Assembly: GCA_963921935.1 (NCBI GenBank)
Contig: OY998175.1
Span: 159,276,809 to 159,340,808 of the forward strand
DNA length: 64,000 nt
DNA from: Galeruca laticollis
Lineage: Eukaryota > Arthropoda > Insecta > Coleoptera > Chrysomelidae
Reading direction: 5' to 3'
In this document: in pieces, positions 55,187 to 64,000 of the stretch
Position numbering within the stretch: position 1 is the stretch's first letter
Layout of the letters: each line of letters begins with the position of its first letter
Position numbers and translations under genes: made by a program
The notes under the pieces: model-generated
What the model was told of the DNA's origin: nothing
The model's database searches: none
The model's input: only the letters and a program-made list of their open reading frames with translations

Positions 55187-55456
55187 TTTTCTATGACAAC
55201 ATCAACTTGTCATAAATTGTCATCAATTTGATAATATGCCAATTTAAATATTTTTACGCTAAAATTGTACAATGATGTTTCTTCATATAAATAGATATTA
55301 TATTATTGTGAACAACCTCAATTAGAGTAAATAATTTTTTTTTTATTTTGTAGATTCTTTGATAATGATAATAATAAATTATCGAAAGCTTAGGATTATC
55401 TAAACAGAGTTTTCTTTCTCACATTACCGCATTCCCCAATAAAAAAGTTACCCTAT
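55187..55456 (+). repeat. Penelope-like element end, outer inverted arm (right)
   Basis: Inverted copy of 51313-51582. Hammerhead-like motif at 55,359-55,389 is degenerate (TTGATAA instead of CTGANGA), with GATAAT/ATTATC stem and GAAAGC. Confidence 0.8.
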
Positions 55457-57091
55457 ATATTATAATGTATTGTAGTGTAGAGAGTATTTTATTTGTCTAC
55501 GTTGTTGTAATATTATGGGAAATATTTTAATTTTAAGTTTATTAGGTTACGCCACTGGAAATGTATTACTGGTTGTCTAATTAAAACAGAGCAGAATGAT
55601 TCCCAAATTTAATACAAAAGAATACGTACATTCCTTCTCATTCCAAGGTGATAAGTCAAATAAAGAAAGTTATATTATGATGTGAATACGATTCTTAGAC
55701 TAAATTATTACTTGATGATTTGATAGTTAACCTCACATTAATCTGATTTATGAAAATATTTTTAAGAATAAAAGAATGCATAGTGAAATAGTTTTATTAG
55801 ATGTTTATTATATGAAGAAAGATTGGTGTAATTCGTTAAGTGTTTTAAAGGTGATAAAAAATTTATTTAGTTATTAATAATATGGTTTCAAATCATCAAG
55901 AGTTCAAAGATATCTCTGAAGTGACTATCTACTATACAGGTGAGCTAATTACTATTTATGATGCTAGGATTAAATTGAATAAGTTTTTATTGTTACGTTT
56001 GAAAACGTTCAGACACACGCGAGTTTGTGAATTCAAGTTTTTCAAATGTTTATGGGATGGTTGTTTTAGAAATTATAACGAAAATAGGTACTTATCGGTA
56101 TTCTGTGTATTCTGAAGATTCCATAATTACATTCCACGAATTGTTCTTGACGCCATCTCCATTCCTGGTATCACCTAGAAGTTTCTTTCAAAACTTTTAG
56201 TTACAATTTTCCATTCTGGACGGCATCTCCATTCCTGGTATCACCTAGAAGTTTCTTTCAAAACTTTTGGTTACAATTTTCCAATATTATAAAGTTTTTT
56301 ATCGTTAATTTCTATTTTAAAGTTCTCAAAATTTCTATCTCTCCGCTTTCTTTCAAAATTCAAATCAATCTCCTCAAATTGTTTTTCTCACACTGGTTGT
56401 CACGTCCGTTGCTATGTCACTTGTTTTTATAAAATAAATAAATAATAGGTATATCAGGTCAGGGTCTCGATTTCCGTATTGTTATGACATTATTCATTTT
56501 CATTTGCGCGCACTGTTAAAAATAATTATATGTATAGTTTTTTATGACAATTGGTCTTTTCATTTATAATTAACGACAATTTCAAATTGTTAGAGTTCTT
56601 TATTTGATTTATTTTTTGATATTGTTTTTTATAACAATTGTAAGGTTTTGATTTATTCATGACAAGAATGTGTTATTACTTATATTGTGGTATGAAATTT
56701 TGAATGTTTAACTCTCCCTTTTGTTAATTATATTTCTATTAAAAGTGGAGCACCAATTACCTATAAAAATGATTCGTTTATTTCAATTGATGGGACCTTG
56801 TTTGGCTCAGGTATTTATGTGTCTTTCTATTTACCTACACTCAGGGAGTATGTGTGATCGTGCCACTTTTAACAACCTTTAACAGATCAGTTCAGATTAG
56901 ATGTAAAAGAGAAATTACTTGTTACTTGTTAGATAATTATTTTTATATTAAATTGAACTTTAACAAATATATACATTTGTGGTAGGAATGAAACTGTTCC
57001 ACGATAACTTGACATATTTTGATATAACTTAAAATATTCTGAAATTTATGTTTTTTCTTTGATAAGAAACTTATTTTGCTAATTCTATTGT
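55457..57091. other. No gene recognised; one 70-bp tandem duplication
   Basis: 56150-56219 and 56220-56284 are near-identical (start CGCCATCTCCATTCCTGG / CGGCATCTCCATTCCTGG). The ORF at 55882-56115 has no recognisable motif. The rest is AT-rich. Confidence 0.5.
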
Positions 57092-57092
57092 G

Positions 57093-57137
<45 letters not shown>

Positions 57138-57151
57138 GTATATATATATAT
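57092..57151. repeat. (TA)n with TATATG interruptions
   Basis: Simple repeat. Confidence 0.9.
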
Positions 57152-58793
57152 TAATTTGAAATTTAAAAGAAACATTAAAATAAAGAAAATTATTTATATT
57201 TGTATGCAATACTTTCGATACACACTGTATTATATGTAGAATCAATAATTTTGAAAGATTCGGTATATATATCAAGTTTGACATTTTACTTTCTGATGAC
57301 ATTTATGCAGAATATATCTAATGATAGATAGACCATATTACGATTTGGAAAATATAATTGAAATTTCAAAATACTAGTAGAATTACAGTTGTAATAAAAG
57401 AATTCAAATATCTCTTTGTTATTGGAAAACATAAATTAGTATTTTTTTTAAAAACTAGAAAATTTCGTAACCACAGGAGAAGACATTTATTTAATTGAAC
57501 AAAGTTTAGGGAGTTGAATTTGAAACCCCCACGAGACAACATCACATTTAGAGTTGTCTCATTTTATTGAAATTATAATAGAAATTATTCTATTATACAA
57601 TCAGATCATAAAGCCATACATTATAAAGCCAGTGCGAGCATAATTCGAAGAAGAATTGCATCGTATATAGTGTAAGTGGTTCCAGTTTTCTAAATTATAT
57701 ATTTAGAATGTACGCAGAATTCTAAATACGTTTCGAATACGTACGAGTTTTTCCTGTTCCTAGTTGGTGAGTCCGCTCCATTTTTTTAAAATTATTTCTC
57801 GAGAATTAACAGGCCTTTTTAAATACATTTAAAATAGATGCATCTATAGGATAGTTTGAATTAAAACAAAATTAACGTTACATATATGAAATTTTACATC
57901 AAGTGAAGAAATTTTTGGAATAGACAATTTTAAACGGAAATTGTGTTATTTGACATTGATACACGTCAAGTGTAAATTCGACGATTTGAACTTTTGATAA
58001 AATTATTTAATTAGGTTGACTTCTAGCATATAGGTTGTTCTAATTTTAAGGTTAGTAGAAAATACTAACGTTGTTCTTTTATGATATTTTTGGGAAATAA
58101 TAATTTTTTTGAAATTTGTTATCTGATCGTATAATATATAATTTTGATTCCAACTCACTGTGGTATTCTTTCAGTATCCATTTTCATCGAATTTAACATT
58201 TTGCATTCAATAGAATTTTCGATCTAATCAGTGACATTTGGTTAATTTTCAGTGACACTAAAATCGTAAATGTCAAAGGATAATTAAAGTTCCTTTCATT
58301 GTATTGAATAAACAGTTACTCGAGATTCTGAATAATAGAGTGATATTTAATTTAGAGAATACGTTAAAATTATAAAATTTGAATTACTTTTTTTAACAAA
58401 TTTGATCCCACCCTGAGACAAGAGTGATTAAGTCGATTGTGAATAAATTCATCTTTCTAAATACAAAAATTAATATTTATCCTAGCCGGGCATTGTTTGA
58501 CAACTACTGTCAACATTGAAATAGGTTGCATACGCTGCTAAAGGTCGGTGTGCAATAGTGTCGCTAAAATCACAGATTGTAAAACGTTGACCAATAATAT
58601 TTCATATTGTTATATTCATATATCCATTCATTAAATGTATAGTATAGTATATCAAATTGTCACCCAAACGCGGGCAATTATAATTATTAGATTGAATATA
58701 TAACAAATTAGTGGCCAACGTGAGGCGAATTGAAATTTATCTTTATAGGAAAGTTTTAAAACATTAAAGTTAAACAATTAAAATTCATCACAT
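57152..58793. other. No gene; possible LTR end with primer-binding site near 58,705
   Basis: TGGCCAACGTGAGGCGAATTG at about 58,711 resembles gypsy primer-binding sites of the TGGCGCCCAACGTGGGGC type, so sequence to its left may be an old LTR cut by the gypsy copy 2 insertion. No second LTR copy is in the window. Confidence 0.3.
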
Positions 58794-59066
58794 TGTAGTA
58801 ATAATTTTATTTAACAACAAACAAAAATATTACTAAATGAAAATAACATGAACTAATTAAAATATATAATAATACGTAATCCGTGTTCGCTTTTACCCTT
58901 CACCATGCTACTATGTTACATCACTATCGGTGTGGTGTAAGGCGATTCGAGTGGCGCCATCTTACCATTTATAACAGAGTCTCAGACGTTGTGCGGGGCC
59001 TATCTACATGAAGGTGGTACTGTAGATAGAGCTGTATAGCCTGGTAGGGATCGTTCTGCTATAACC
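58794..59066 (-). repeat. gypsy copy 2 3' LTR
   Basis: See the whole element; about 273 bp. Confidence 0.88.
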
Positions 59067-59122
59067 TCCCCCTCTAGCTTCGAGATCGTGCCGATGAGAG
59101 GCTAGCACACCAAGCAGGACGA

Positions 59123-59917
59123 TTAAGGTTGTTGTTTCTTGGGTCTACCTCGTAATCCTTTCTTCCTTAGGGGTGGATTGGCAGGTGATGCTACTTCCTC
59201 CGTGGTCATATAGTTCCTCTCTGCACTCGTTAATAAGCGACTCGCATACTCAATAGGGTGTTCGGTTGCTCCCTCCCCCTGGACCAAAACTGCACCGATG
59301 GCATAGCTACTGGCGTTGGATTTAATAGTGAAGGGTTCACTCTCATCTGCTTGTTTGAGGATTGGACAGTTCTTTAATTTGTTATACGCATCTTGCTCAG
59401 TTGTTCCCCATTTCCACGGAGTATTCTTCCGAGTCAAATTTGTAAGAGGTTTTGCAATGCTGGCAAAATTTGCAATAAATCGGCGATACCATGAACAAGT
59501 TTGGATAAATCTTAGGAGATCCTTTACATGGGTAGGCACAGGTAAACCCACAATTGCTTGAATTTTGTTGGGATCCATCGTGATCCCATCTGGTGTCAGC
59601 ACGTGGCCTAAGAATCCAATGGTCGAACAAGCAAAACGGCATTTAGTTCTATTAATACGGAGTTGGAAATCGTGTAAACGTCGAAAAACTTGTTCCAAGT
59701 CCCTCAAGTGGTCTTCAAACGTTGATGAACGAATAATCAAGTCATCTAAATATACTAGAAGTGTTATATGACTGAGACTAATTTTAAACCTATCCATTAA
59801 TCTCTGAAATGTTGCCGGAGCATTTCTTAGACCGAATGGCATGCGCATGAAGCAGTAAACTCCAAAAGGTGTAATAAACCCGGCTTTCTTCTTATCTTCC
59901 TCATGCATTCTTATTTG
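59123..59917 (-). pseudogene. gypsy copy 2 pol: RT to RNase H fused to integrase tail
   Basis: Minus strand. After TGA at GY*QIRM, the frame 59908-59123 gives MPFGLRNAPATFQRLMDRF, LVYLDDLIIRSST (YLDD), GFLGHVLTPDGITMDPN, then PWKWGTTEQDAYNKLKNC and FTIKSNASSYAIGAVLVQGE (RNase H; the first Asp of SDAS reads Asn). At RNYMTTE the frame continues directly into EVASPANPPLRKKGLRGRPK. In copy 1 the same point reads RNYTTTEREALAIVWA. The fused tail, with an AT-hook-like RGRPKK, is probably the end of integrase. A deletion has thus joined the two in frame. No catalytic integrase is left. Confidence 0.82.
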
Positions 59918-60301
59918 TCAGTAACCAAATTTGAGATCCAAAATGGTCATATAAGGTTTGCTCTTTGCTGTGTGTAGCAAATCGTCGATACGAGGAAGTG
60001 GGTATCGATCTGGTATCGTAATCGAATTTAATCGGCGATAGTCGACGCAGACCCTAACATCGCCATCTTTCTTTGGTACCATGACGACGGGGGAAGTCCA
60101 CGCTGTTTCACTTTCCTCGATTATTCCATTCGCCAACATCTCGTCGAGTTTGTCGCGTAAAATGGTTTGCTTGGTGACATTAAGACGATAAGGCGCACTG
60201 GAAATTGGTCCACTAGTGCCTGTGTCTATTCGATGCTCCGCCCGCGTGGTAGGAGGGGCCATGTTCCTCAAATAAATTTGGAAATTCCTGCAGTATTGCA
60301 T
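59918..60301 (-). pseudogene. gypsy copy 2 pol: RT N-terminal part
   Basis: Reading RAEHRIDTGTSGPISSAPYR, LDEMLANGIIEESETAWTSP, VVMVPKKDGDVRVCVDYRRL, PDRYPLPRIDDLLHTAKSKP, MTILDLKFGY then TGA. One extra G near 60,255 relative to copy 1 throws this block out of frame with the protease. The TGA at the Trp codon of GYWQI is shared with copy 1. Confidence 0.85.
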
Positions 60302-61889
60302 TCAGCTGGTTTCGATTAGTCGGGCATAGCGTTGCGGCTTCGTTTGGTTGCAGGGAGACATCGAAACTAAATAACTCAAGGATTTTTCGCTTGGTGCCTG
60401 TTTTCTTTTGTGGCGTAGTGGCGTACGCATTACTCGTGTGCTTGTTTTCTTTAACATTTGGGAGTCTGGAGTCTGGAGCTTCCCATAACTCATCCCGTAA
60501 GGGTGACGTGAAAAACTCTAAGAATGGAGATAAAACGTCATCATTCTCGTCAACGTCCGTGATGTTAAGTTGTATTCTAGGATCTGGTACCTTAGCTGGT
60601 TCGCTTTCGATATTTAGAGATTTTTTCGGCTTCTTCGATTCTGCTGATTGATCCCGTGGTCTTTGTATTAGTCCTTGGTACTGTGGTTGAAACTCAAAAC
60701 GCTCGAAAGGCCGGTCTGCGTAGTACCAGCACCGTTGTCCTAAGTCTAACACGATGCCAACTTTTTCTAGGAAATCTATACCTAATAAGGTTCTGTTGTC
60801 CACGGCGTTAGGCAGCACGACAAAGTTGATATTATGAGTTCTACCGCCTAACTCTATAGTAGTGAATGTTATCAGTAACTCTGTTTGCTTTTGAAGTCCA
60901 TCAGCGAGTGTGACTCGGGCTGTGGTTTTGGTGAATGCACAATGCTTGTCTTTCAAAAGTTTGTAGAGGGTGACGCCAGCTACGCTTGTTTTAGCCGCAG
61001 TATCTATATGTGCTTGGCCCTTAATACCACATATTCTTGCAGGAACTGTTGGGACTTCAGGTGTAGATCTTAAAAGTGTATTTATCGAATAGAAGTGGAC
61101 AGCTTGGGCATCGACAACTTTGCCGACATTCGTGCAATTGGGACAATTGCTGCGGAAGTATCCAGCTCTGCCACATCCGTAGCAGTGAAGGTGACCTTTG
61201 TCGGTTTTGGTAGCGGTTGATTGTGTAGGCTCCGTATGTGTCGCAGTCGTTTTAGGTTGCTCTTGCTTCTGCCGTTTACGACATTCTTGTATGCTGTGAC
61301 CTTTAAAATTACAAAACGTGCATCTTAATTTGGTTTTCTTTACCGGTAGCGTATCGGTTGATTCATTGCGTCGTAAAGAAGACGTATCCTTGAGTTCCAT
61401 TTCTAGATGCTCAACTTGTCTAGCTTTTGTCAGCAAGTCAGTAAACGTAGTGATTTTTCCTCTTGGGATTTTTTCCCTGAGTCTAATGTGCATAAGACCG
61501 TAGATTCGATCAATCTGTGTTTCTTCGGAATGTCTTCCTTGTGGAAGTTTGGAAAGGAGTGCTCGTTTTTGACAAATAAATTCGTCAGTAGGTGCCGAGA
61601 TTCCTTGAGGGGACTTGGAGATATCTAGGTAAATTTGATATGCAGGAGTTGCCGGAGAGAAAGCGGCATGGATTAATCGAATAGCATTATTCCAGTCTGT
61701 TGCTTCTCCTTTTATGCCTTGCCACCAAGTAGCTGCAGTGTCAGTAAGTAGTAGTGGCAAGCCTTTAATTGCGTCTTGGTCTGTGATTTGTTCCATATCC
61801 TTATAGACTGCTATGGTGTTTAGGAAATTGTCGACTGTCTCATGACAACGTGTTCCGTCGAATCGGGCCGTGCATTTGCTCAAACTCAC
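60213..61889 (-). CDS. gypsy copy 2 Gag-protease (558-codon open frame)
   Basis: Open from 61889 (MSLSKCTARFDGTRCHETVD). The frame probably starts upstream, since copy 1 has about 50 further residues. Capsid about 1-165 (DTAATWWQGIKGEATDWNNA, SPATPAYQIYLDISKS). Zinc knuckles CTFCNFKGHSIQEC (about 190) and CYGCGRAGYFRSNC (about 237). Protease about 285-400 (AHIDTAAKTSVAGVTLYKLL, LLGIDFLEKVGIVLDLG), with DTA instead of DTG. C-terminal linker, then a frameshift at about 60,255. The products would be virion structural proteins and the processing enzyme. This part alone could still be translated. Confidence 0.82.
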   Translation of the reverse strand: MSLSKCTARFDGTRCHETVDNFLNTIAVYKDMEQITDQDAIKGLPLLLTDTAATWWQGIKGEATDWNNAIRLIHAAFSPATPAYQIYLDISKSPQGISAPTDEFICQKRALLSKLPQGRHSEETQIDRIYGLMHIRLREKIPRGKITTFTDLLTKARQVEHLEMELKDTSSLRRNESTDTLPVKKTKLRCTFCNFKGHSIQECRKRQKQEQPKTTATHTEPTQSTATKTDKGHLHCYGCGRAGYFRSNCPNCTNVGKVVDAQAVHFYSINTLLRSTPEVPTVPARICGIKGQAHIDTAAKTSVAGVTLYKLLKDKHCAFTKTTARVTLADGLQKQTELLITFTTIELGGRTHNINFVVLPNAVDNRTLLGIDFLEKVGIVLDLGQRCWYYADRPFERFEFQPQYQGLIQRPRDQSAESKKPKKSLNIESEPAKVPDPRIQLNITDVDENDDVLSPFLEFFTSPLRDELWEAPDSRLPNVKENKHTSNAYATTPQKKTGTKRKILELFSFDVSLQPNEAATLCPTNRNQLNAILQEFPNLFEEHGPSYHAGGASNRHRH

Positions 61890-62207
61890 TTTCTTCCGAT
61901 TTTTGGTTCTGTCCTTATGCCGGCTACGGCTTGTAGAAGCTGTTGGAATTGCTCTGGAGACATCGCCATGGTTGTTTGGCTTGCAGCAATGCGTTTACTT
62001 CGATGCGGAATGTTTGGTGAAATCGGATTGGATAAAGTCAACAGCGAATAATCCTGTCGTTATAACTGGAAAAAGCCGGACTGACGAAATTCCAATCTGT
62101 CAAATGTGACAGTTTCGATTCTACAAGACAAAAAAATGTCGAAGTATTCACGAAACTCTCACTTGCATTCAGGAATCCTTAATTCGAGCTCCACGTCAGG
62201 GCGCCAG

Positions 62208-62492
62208 TGTAGTAATAAATTTATTTAACAACAAACAAAAATATTACTAAATGAAAATAACATGAACTAATTAAAATATATAATAATACGTAATCCGTGT
62301 TCGCTTCTACCCTTCACCATGCTACTATGTATAGGACTAGGTTACATCACTATCGGTGTGGTGTAAGGCGATTCGAGTGGCGCCATCTTACCATTTATAA
62401 CAGAGTCTCAGACGTTGTGCGGGGCCTATCTACATGAAGGTGGTACTGTAGATAGAGCTGTATAGCCTGGTAGGGATCGTTCTGCTATAACA
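62208..62492 (-). repeat. gypsy copy 2 5' LTR
   Basis: About 285 bp, on the minus strand from TGTTATAGCAGAACGATCC to ATTTATTACTACA, followed by CTGGCGCCC. Confidence 0.9.
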
Positions 62493-62498
62493 TAATAT

Positions 62499-62503
<5 letters not shown>

Positions 62504-62546
<43 letters not shown>
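62504..62546. repeat. (TA)n microsatellite at LTR boundary
   Basis: TA tract directly preceding the LTR copy at 62547, exactly as at 42235. Confidence 0.92.
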
Positions 62547-62551
<5 letters not shown>

Positions 62552-64000
62552 GTGAAATATATCTACTAGGCTATGTTGAATCATTAACATCACTCAGAAA
62601 TGTGAATCTAAGTAATAGTAGTAGTGAATATTCGATAATAGGAAATAATCCATAAAAAACATAGCTTAAATATGACAAGAAATATTTACAAATCGAATAC
62701 AGTTGATAAAATGATATAAAAGATCACTATTTAATTTTGTAACTATTTTTCTTTAAAGTATATTTCAAGATATTGAAAATACAACAGTAACAAGTAAATT
62801 ACGTCAAACATAAATTTTGTACATAACTATGATCATCACTGTATATGGTATCACATGAATTTTGAAATGAAATTCAATCAATATAATTTAATATTTTGTA
62901 GCCACTTTCAGAAACCCTGTATATTGCATAAACTATTCAGTTATTTGTATAAAACTTCAAGGTCAAAATATCAACGCAAAACAACGTTCTGTTAATAGTT
63001 CGAATAGAGTATTTCGGTGTGACAGTGGAAGTGCATAAAAACAAAGTGAATTTGTCTACTATAACGCAGAAACAGATATTTTGATTCAATAACAACGATG
63101 TTTATTTATCAACAAATGAACGATGGAAAACAAAAGTAAAAAACATTGGAATGTTGTTGATTTTGAGCTTGAGAGACGCGGTGTATTTTTAATAAATGGA
63201 GGACGTATTAAATTTCTTTCCTCCAAATTTTTATAAAAACTGAAATAATTTAAGATATGTCAAGTAAAAAGTTAACCAAAGTGTTTAGTAAACAATAAAC
63301 TAACAAAAATTTATCACTCGTATATAAATAAATAAGTGTAAAAATGGTGATAGCGTCTAGATATGGTAAGATGAACAATTACCTTTATTAATATAATCTT
63401 CGATGACTATTCACATATCTTGTTGTGGATAAGATATTTCTACTGATGAAATAATTCACATCACATCATTTTCCACATCTGAATTTCGCTTATTCGATCA
63501 TAGGCGATCGTTTTTCTCCGATGCACCACATTCAGGGTCAAGAAGAACCAACCATAAACTCTATTCCTCATGTATATATTGTATTTCTCCTATAAAACAT
63601 TTTTGATATATTTATATGTTAGGTTATATTGTTTGGTATCTATTTATTAGCAAAAATATTAGTCTTATATATTCAATCTCCACTAAATATCGGACATAGA
63701 ACACTAAACACATATTAAAAAATCAATACTCACCAAATTCTTACAATAAATTATGATAATACATCCCAAACACTTTGCTTTTTCCTTCATTTTGTAAACT
63801 AAATAATAATCATCACAGAGTACCACAACACACAACGACAAGGTTAACAATAGCGAGGGTAGAGGTTGAATCGTTGTGAATGCATTCAGAACTTTTAGAA
63901 TAATAAGTAATCAAGCGAAAATTACTTGATACGTTTGAATTCAATAATATTAATAATTTATGAAAAGCGTTTTGTGCGAAGATTTTCGTCAATAATATTC
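62545..64000 (+). repeat. Third copy of the 1.8-kb SAP-gypsy LTR (cut by window end)
   Basis: Colinear with 42259-43,7xx and 47,733-49,2xx but with clearly more differences (substitutions and small indels, a few per hundred bases), so an older or different copy. Whether it is a solo LTR or the start of another element lies beyond 64,000. Confidence 0.9.

Larger units (their letters stand above)
58794..62492 (-). mobile_element. Ty3/gypsy element, copy 2 (internally deleted)
   Basis: LTRs at 58794-59066 (3') and 62208-62492 (5') enclose gag, protease, RT and part of RNase H on the minus strand. TGGCGCCCTGACGTGGAGC follows the 5' LTR and AGGGGGAG precedes the 3' LTR. The LTRs differ by a few bases plus one deletion of about a dozen bases near 58,915. 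Integrase is gone except for its last residues. No matching target duplication was seen. Confidence 0.92.

Overview
The window is AT-rich eukaryotic DNA from an arthropod, most likely an insect. BEL/Pao, Ty3/gypsy, Ty1/copia and Penelope-like retroelements, piggyBac, PIF/Harbinger, ZMYM1-type hAT, IS630/Tc1/mariner and tyrosine-recombinase (YR) elements all have insect-type sequences, and spliceosomal introns are visible. The species cannot be fixed from sequence alone. I see no intact host gene: the only host-derived coding sequence is an intronless, frameshifted USP2-like deubiquitinase retrocopy at 2.7-4.7 kb. Everything else that can be named is mobile-element DNA at very different stages of decay.

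Layout. 0-2.2 kb: BEL/Pao pol remnant (minus). 2.7-4.7 kb: USP2-like retropseudogene. 6-7.5 kb: IS630-type transposase split by a hairpin-bearing YR derivative. 8.06-10.64 kb: apparently intact piggyBac element with a two-exon transposase. 11-13 kb: minisatellite and TA repeats. 13.9-16.7 kb: YR gene joined to an unrecognised two-ORF cassette whose ORFs overlap by ATGA. 17.3-18.2 kb: mariner/Tc3-like relic. 18.9-19.9 kb: LINE ORF1 relic. 20.5-30.4 kb: a nest in which an IS630-type gene is split by a 3'-truncated gypsy element, itself split by an intact copia element with indistinguishable LTRs. 31-32.4 kb: hAT and YR relics. 33.3-38.8 kb: LINE tail, then a ZMYM1-type hAT gene cut by a complete PIF/Harbinger element (35,960-38,643). 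41.2-42.2 kb: Crypton-like YR relic. 42.26-49.55 kb: gypsy element with 1.8-kb LTRs, a SAP-domain Gag and a deleted pol. 49.9-51.1 kb: mariner relic. 51.3-55.5 kb: inverted and nested Penelope-like elements with hammerhead-like motifs and a 136-bp-arm perfect hairpin. 58.8-62.5 kb: second gypsy copy, internally deleted. 62.5 kb to the end: another copy of the 1.8-kb LTR.

Elements that could still act are the copia (complete 1,354-codon Gag-Pol), the piggyBac (631-aa transposase, terminal repeats) and the Harbinger (transposase plus MADF-BESS partner, matching TSD and terminal repeats). The two gypsy families have lost integrase and would need helper functions in trans.

The least explained part is 14.9-16.7 kb: a roughly 480-codon ORF of unrecognised family followed by a small ORF, in a bacterial/viral-like stop-start overlap next to a tyrosine recombinase. 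The Harbinger element is also notable because its two genes, on opposite strands, lie in each other's introns.
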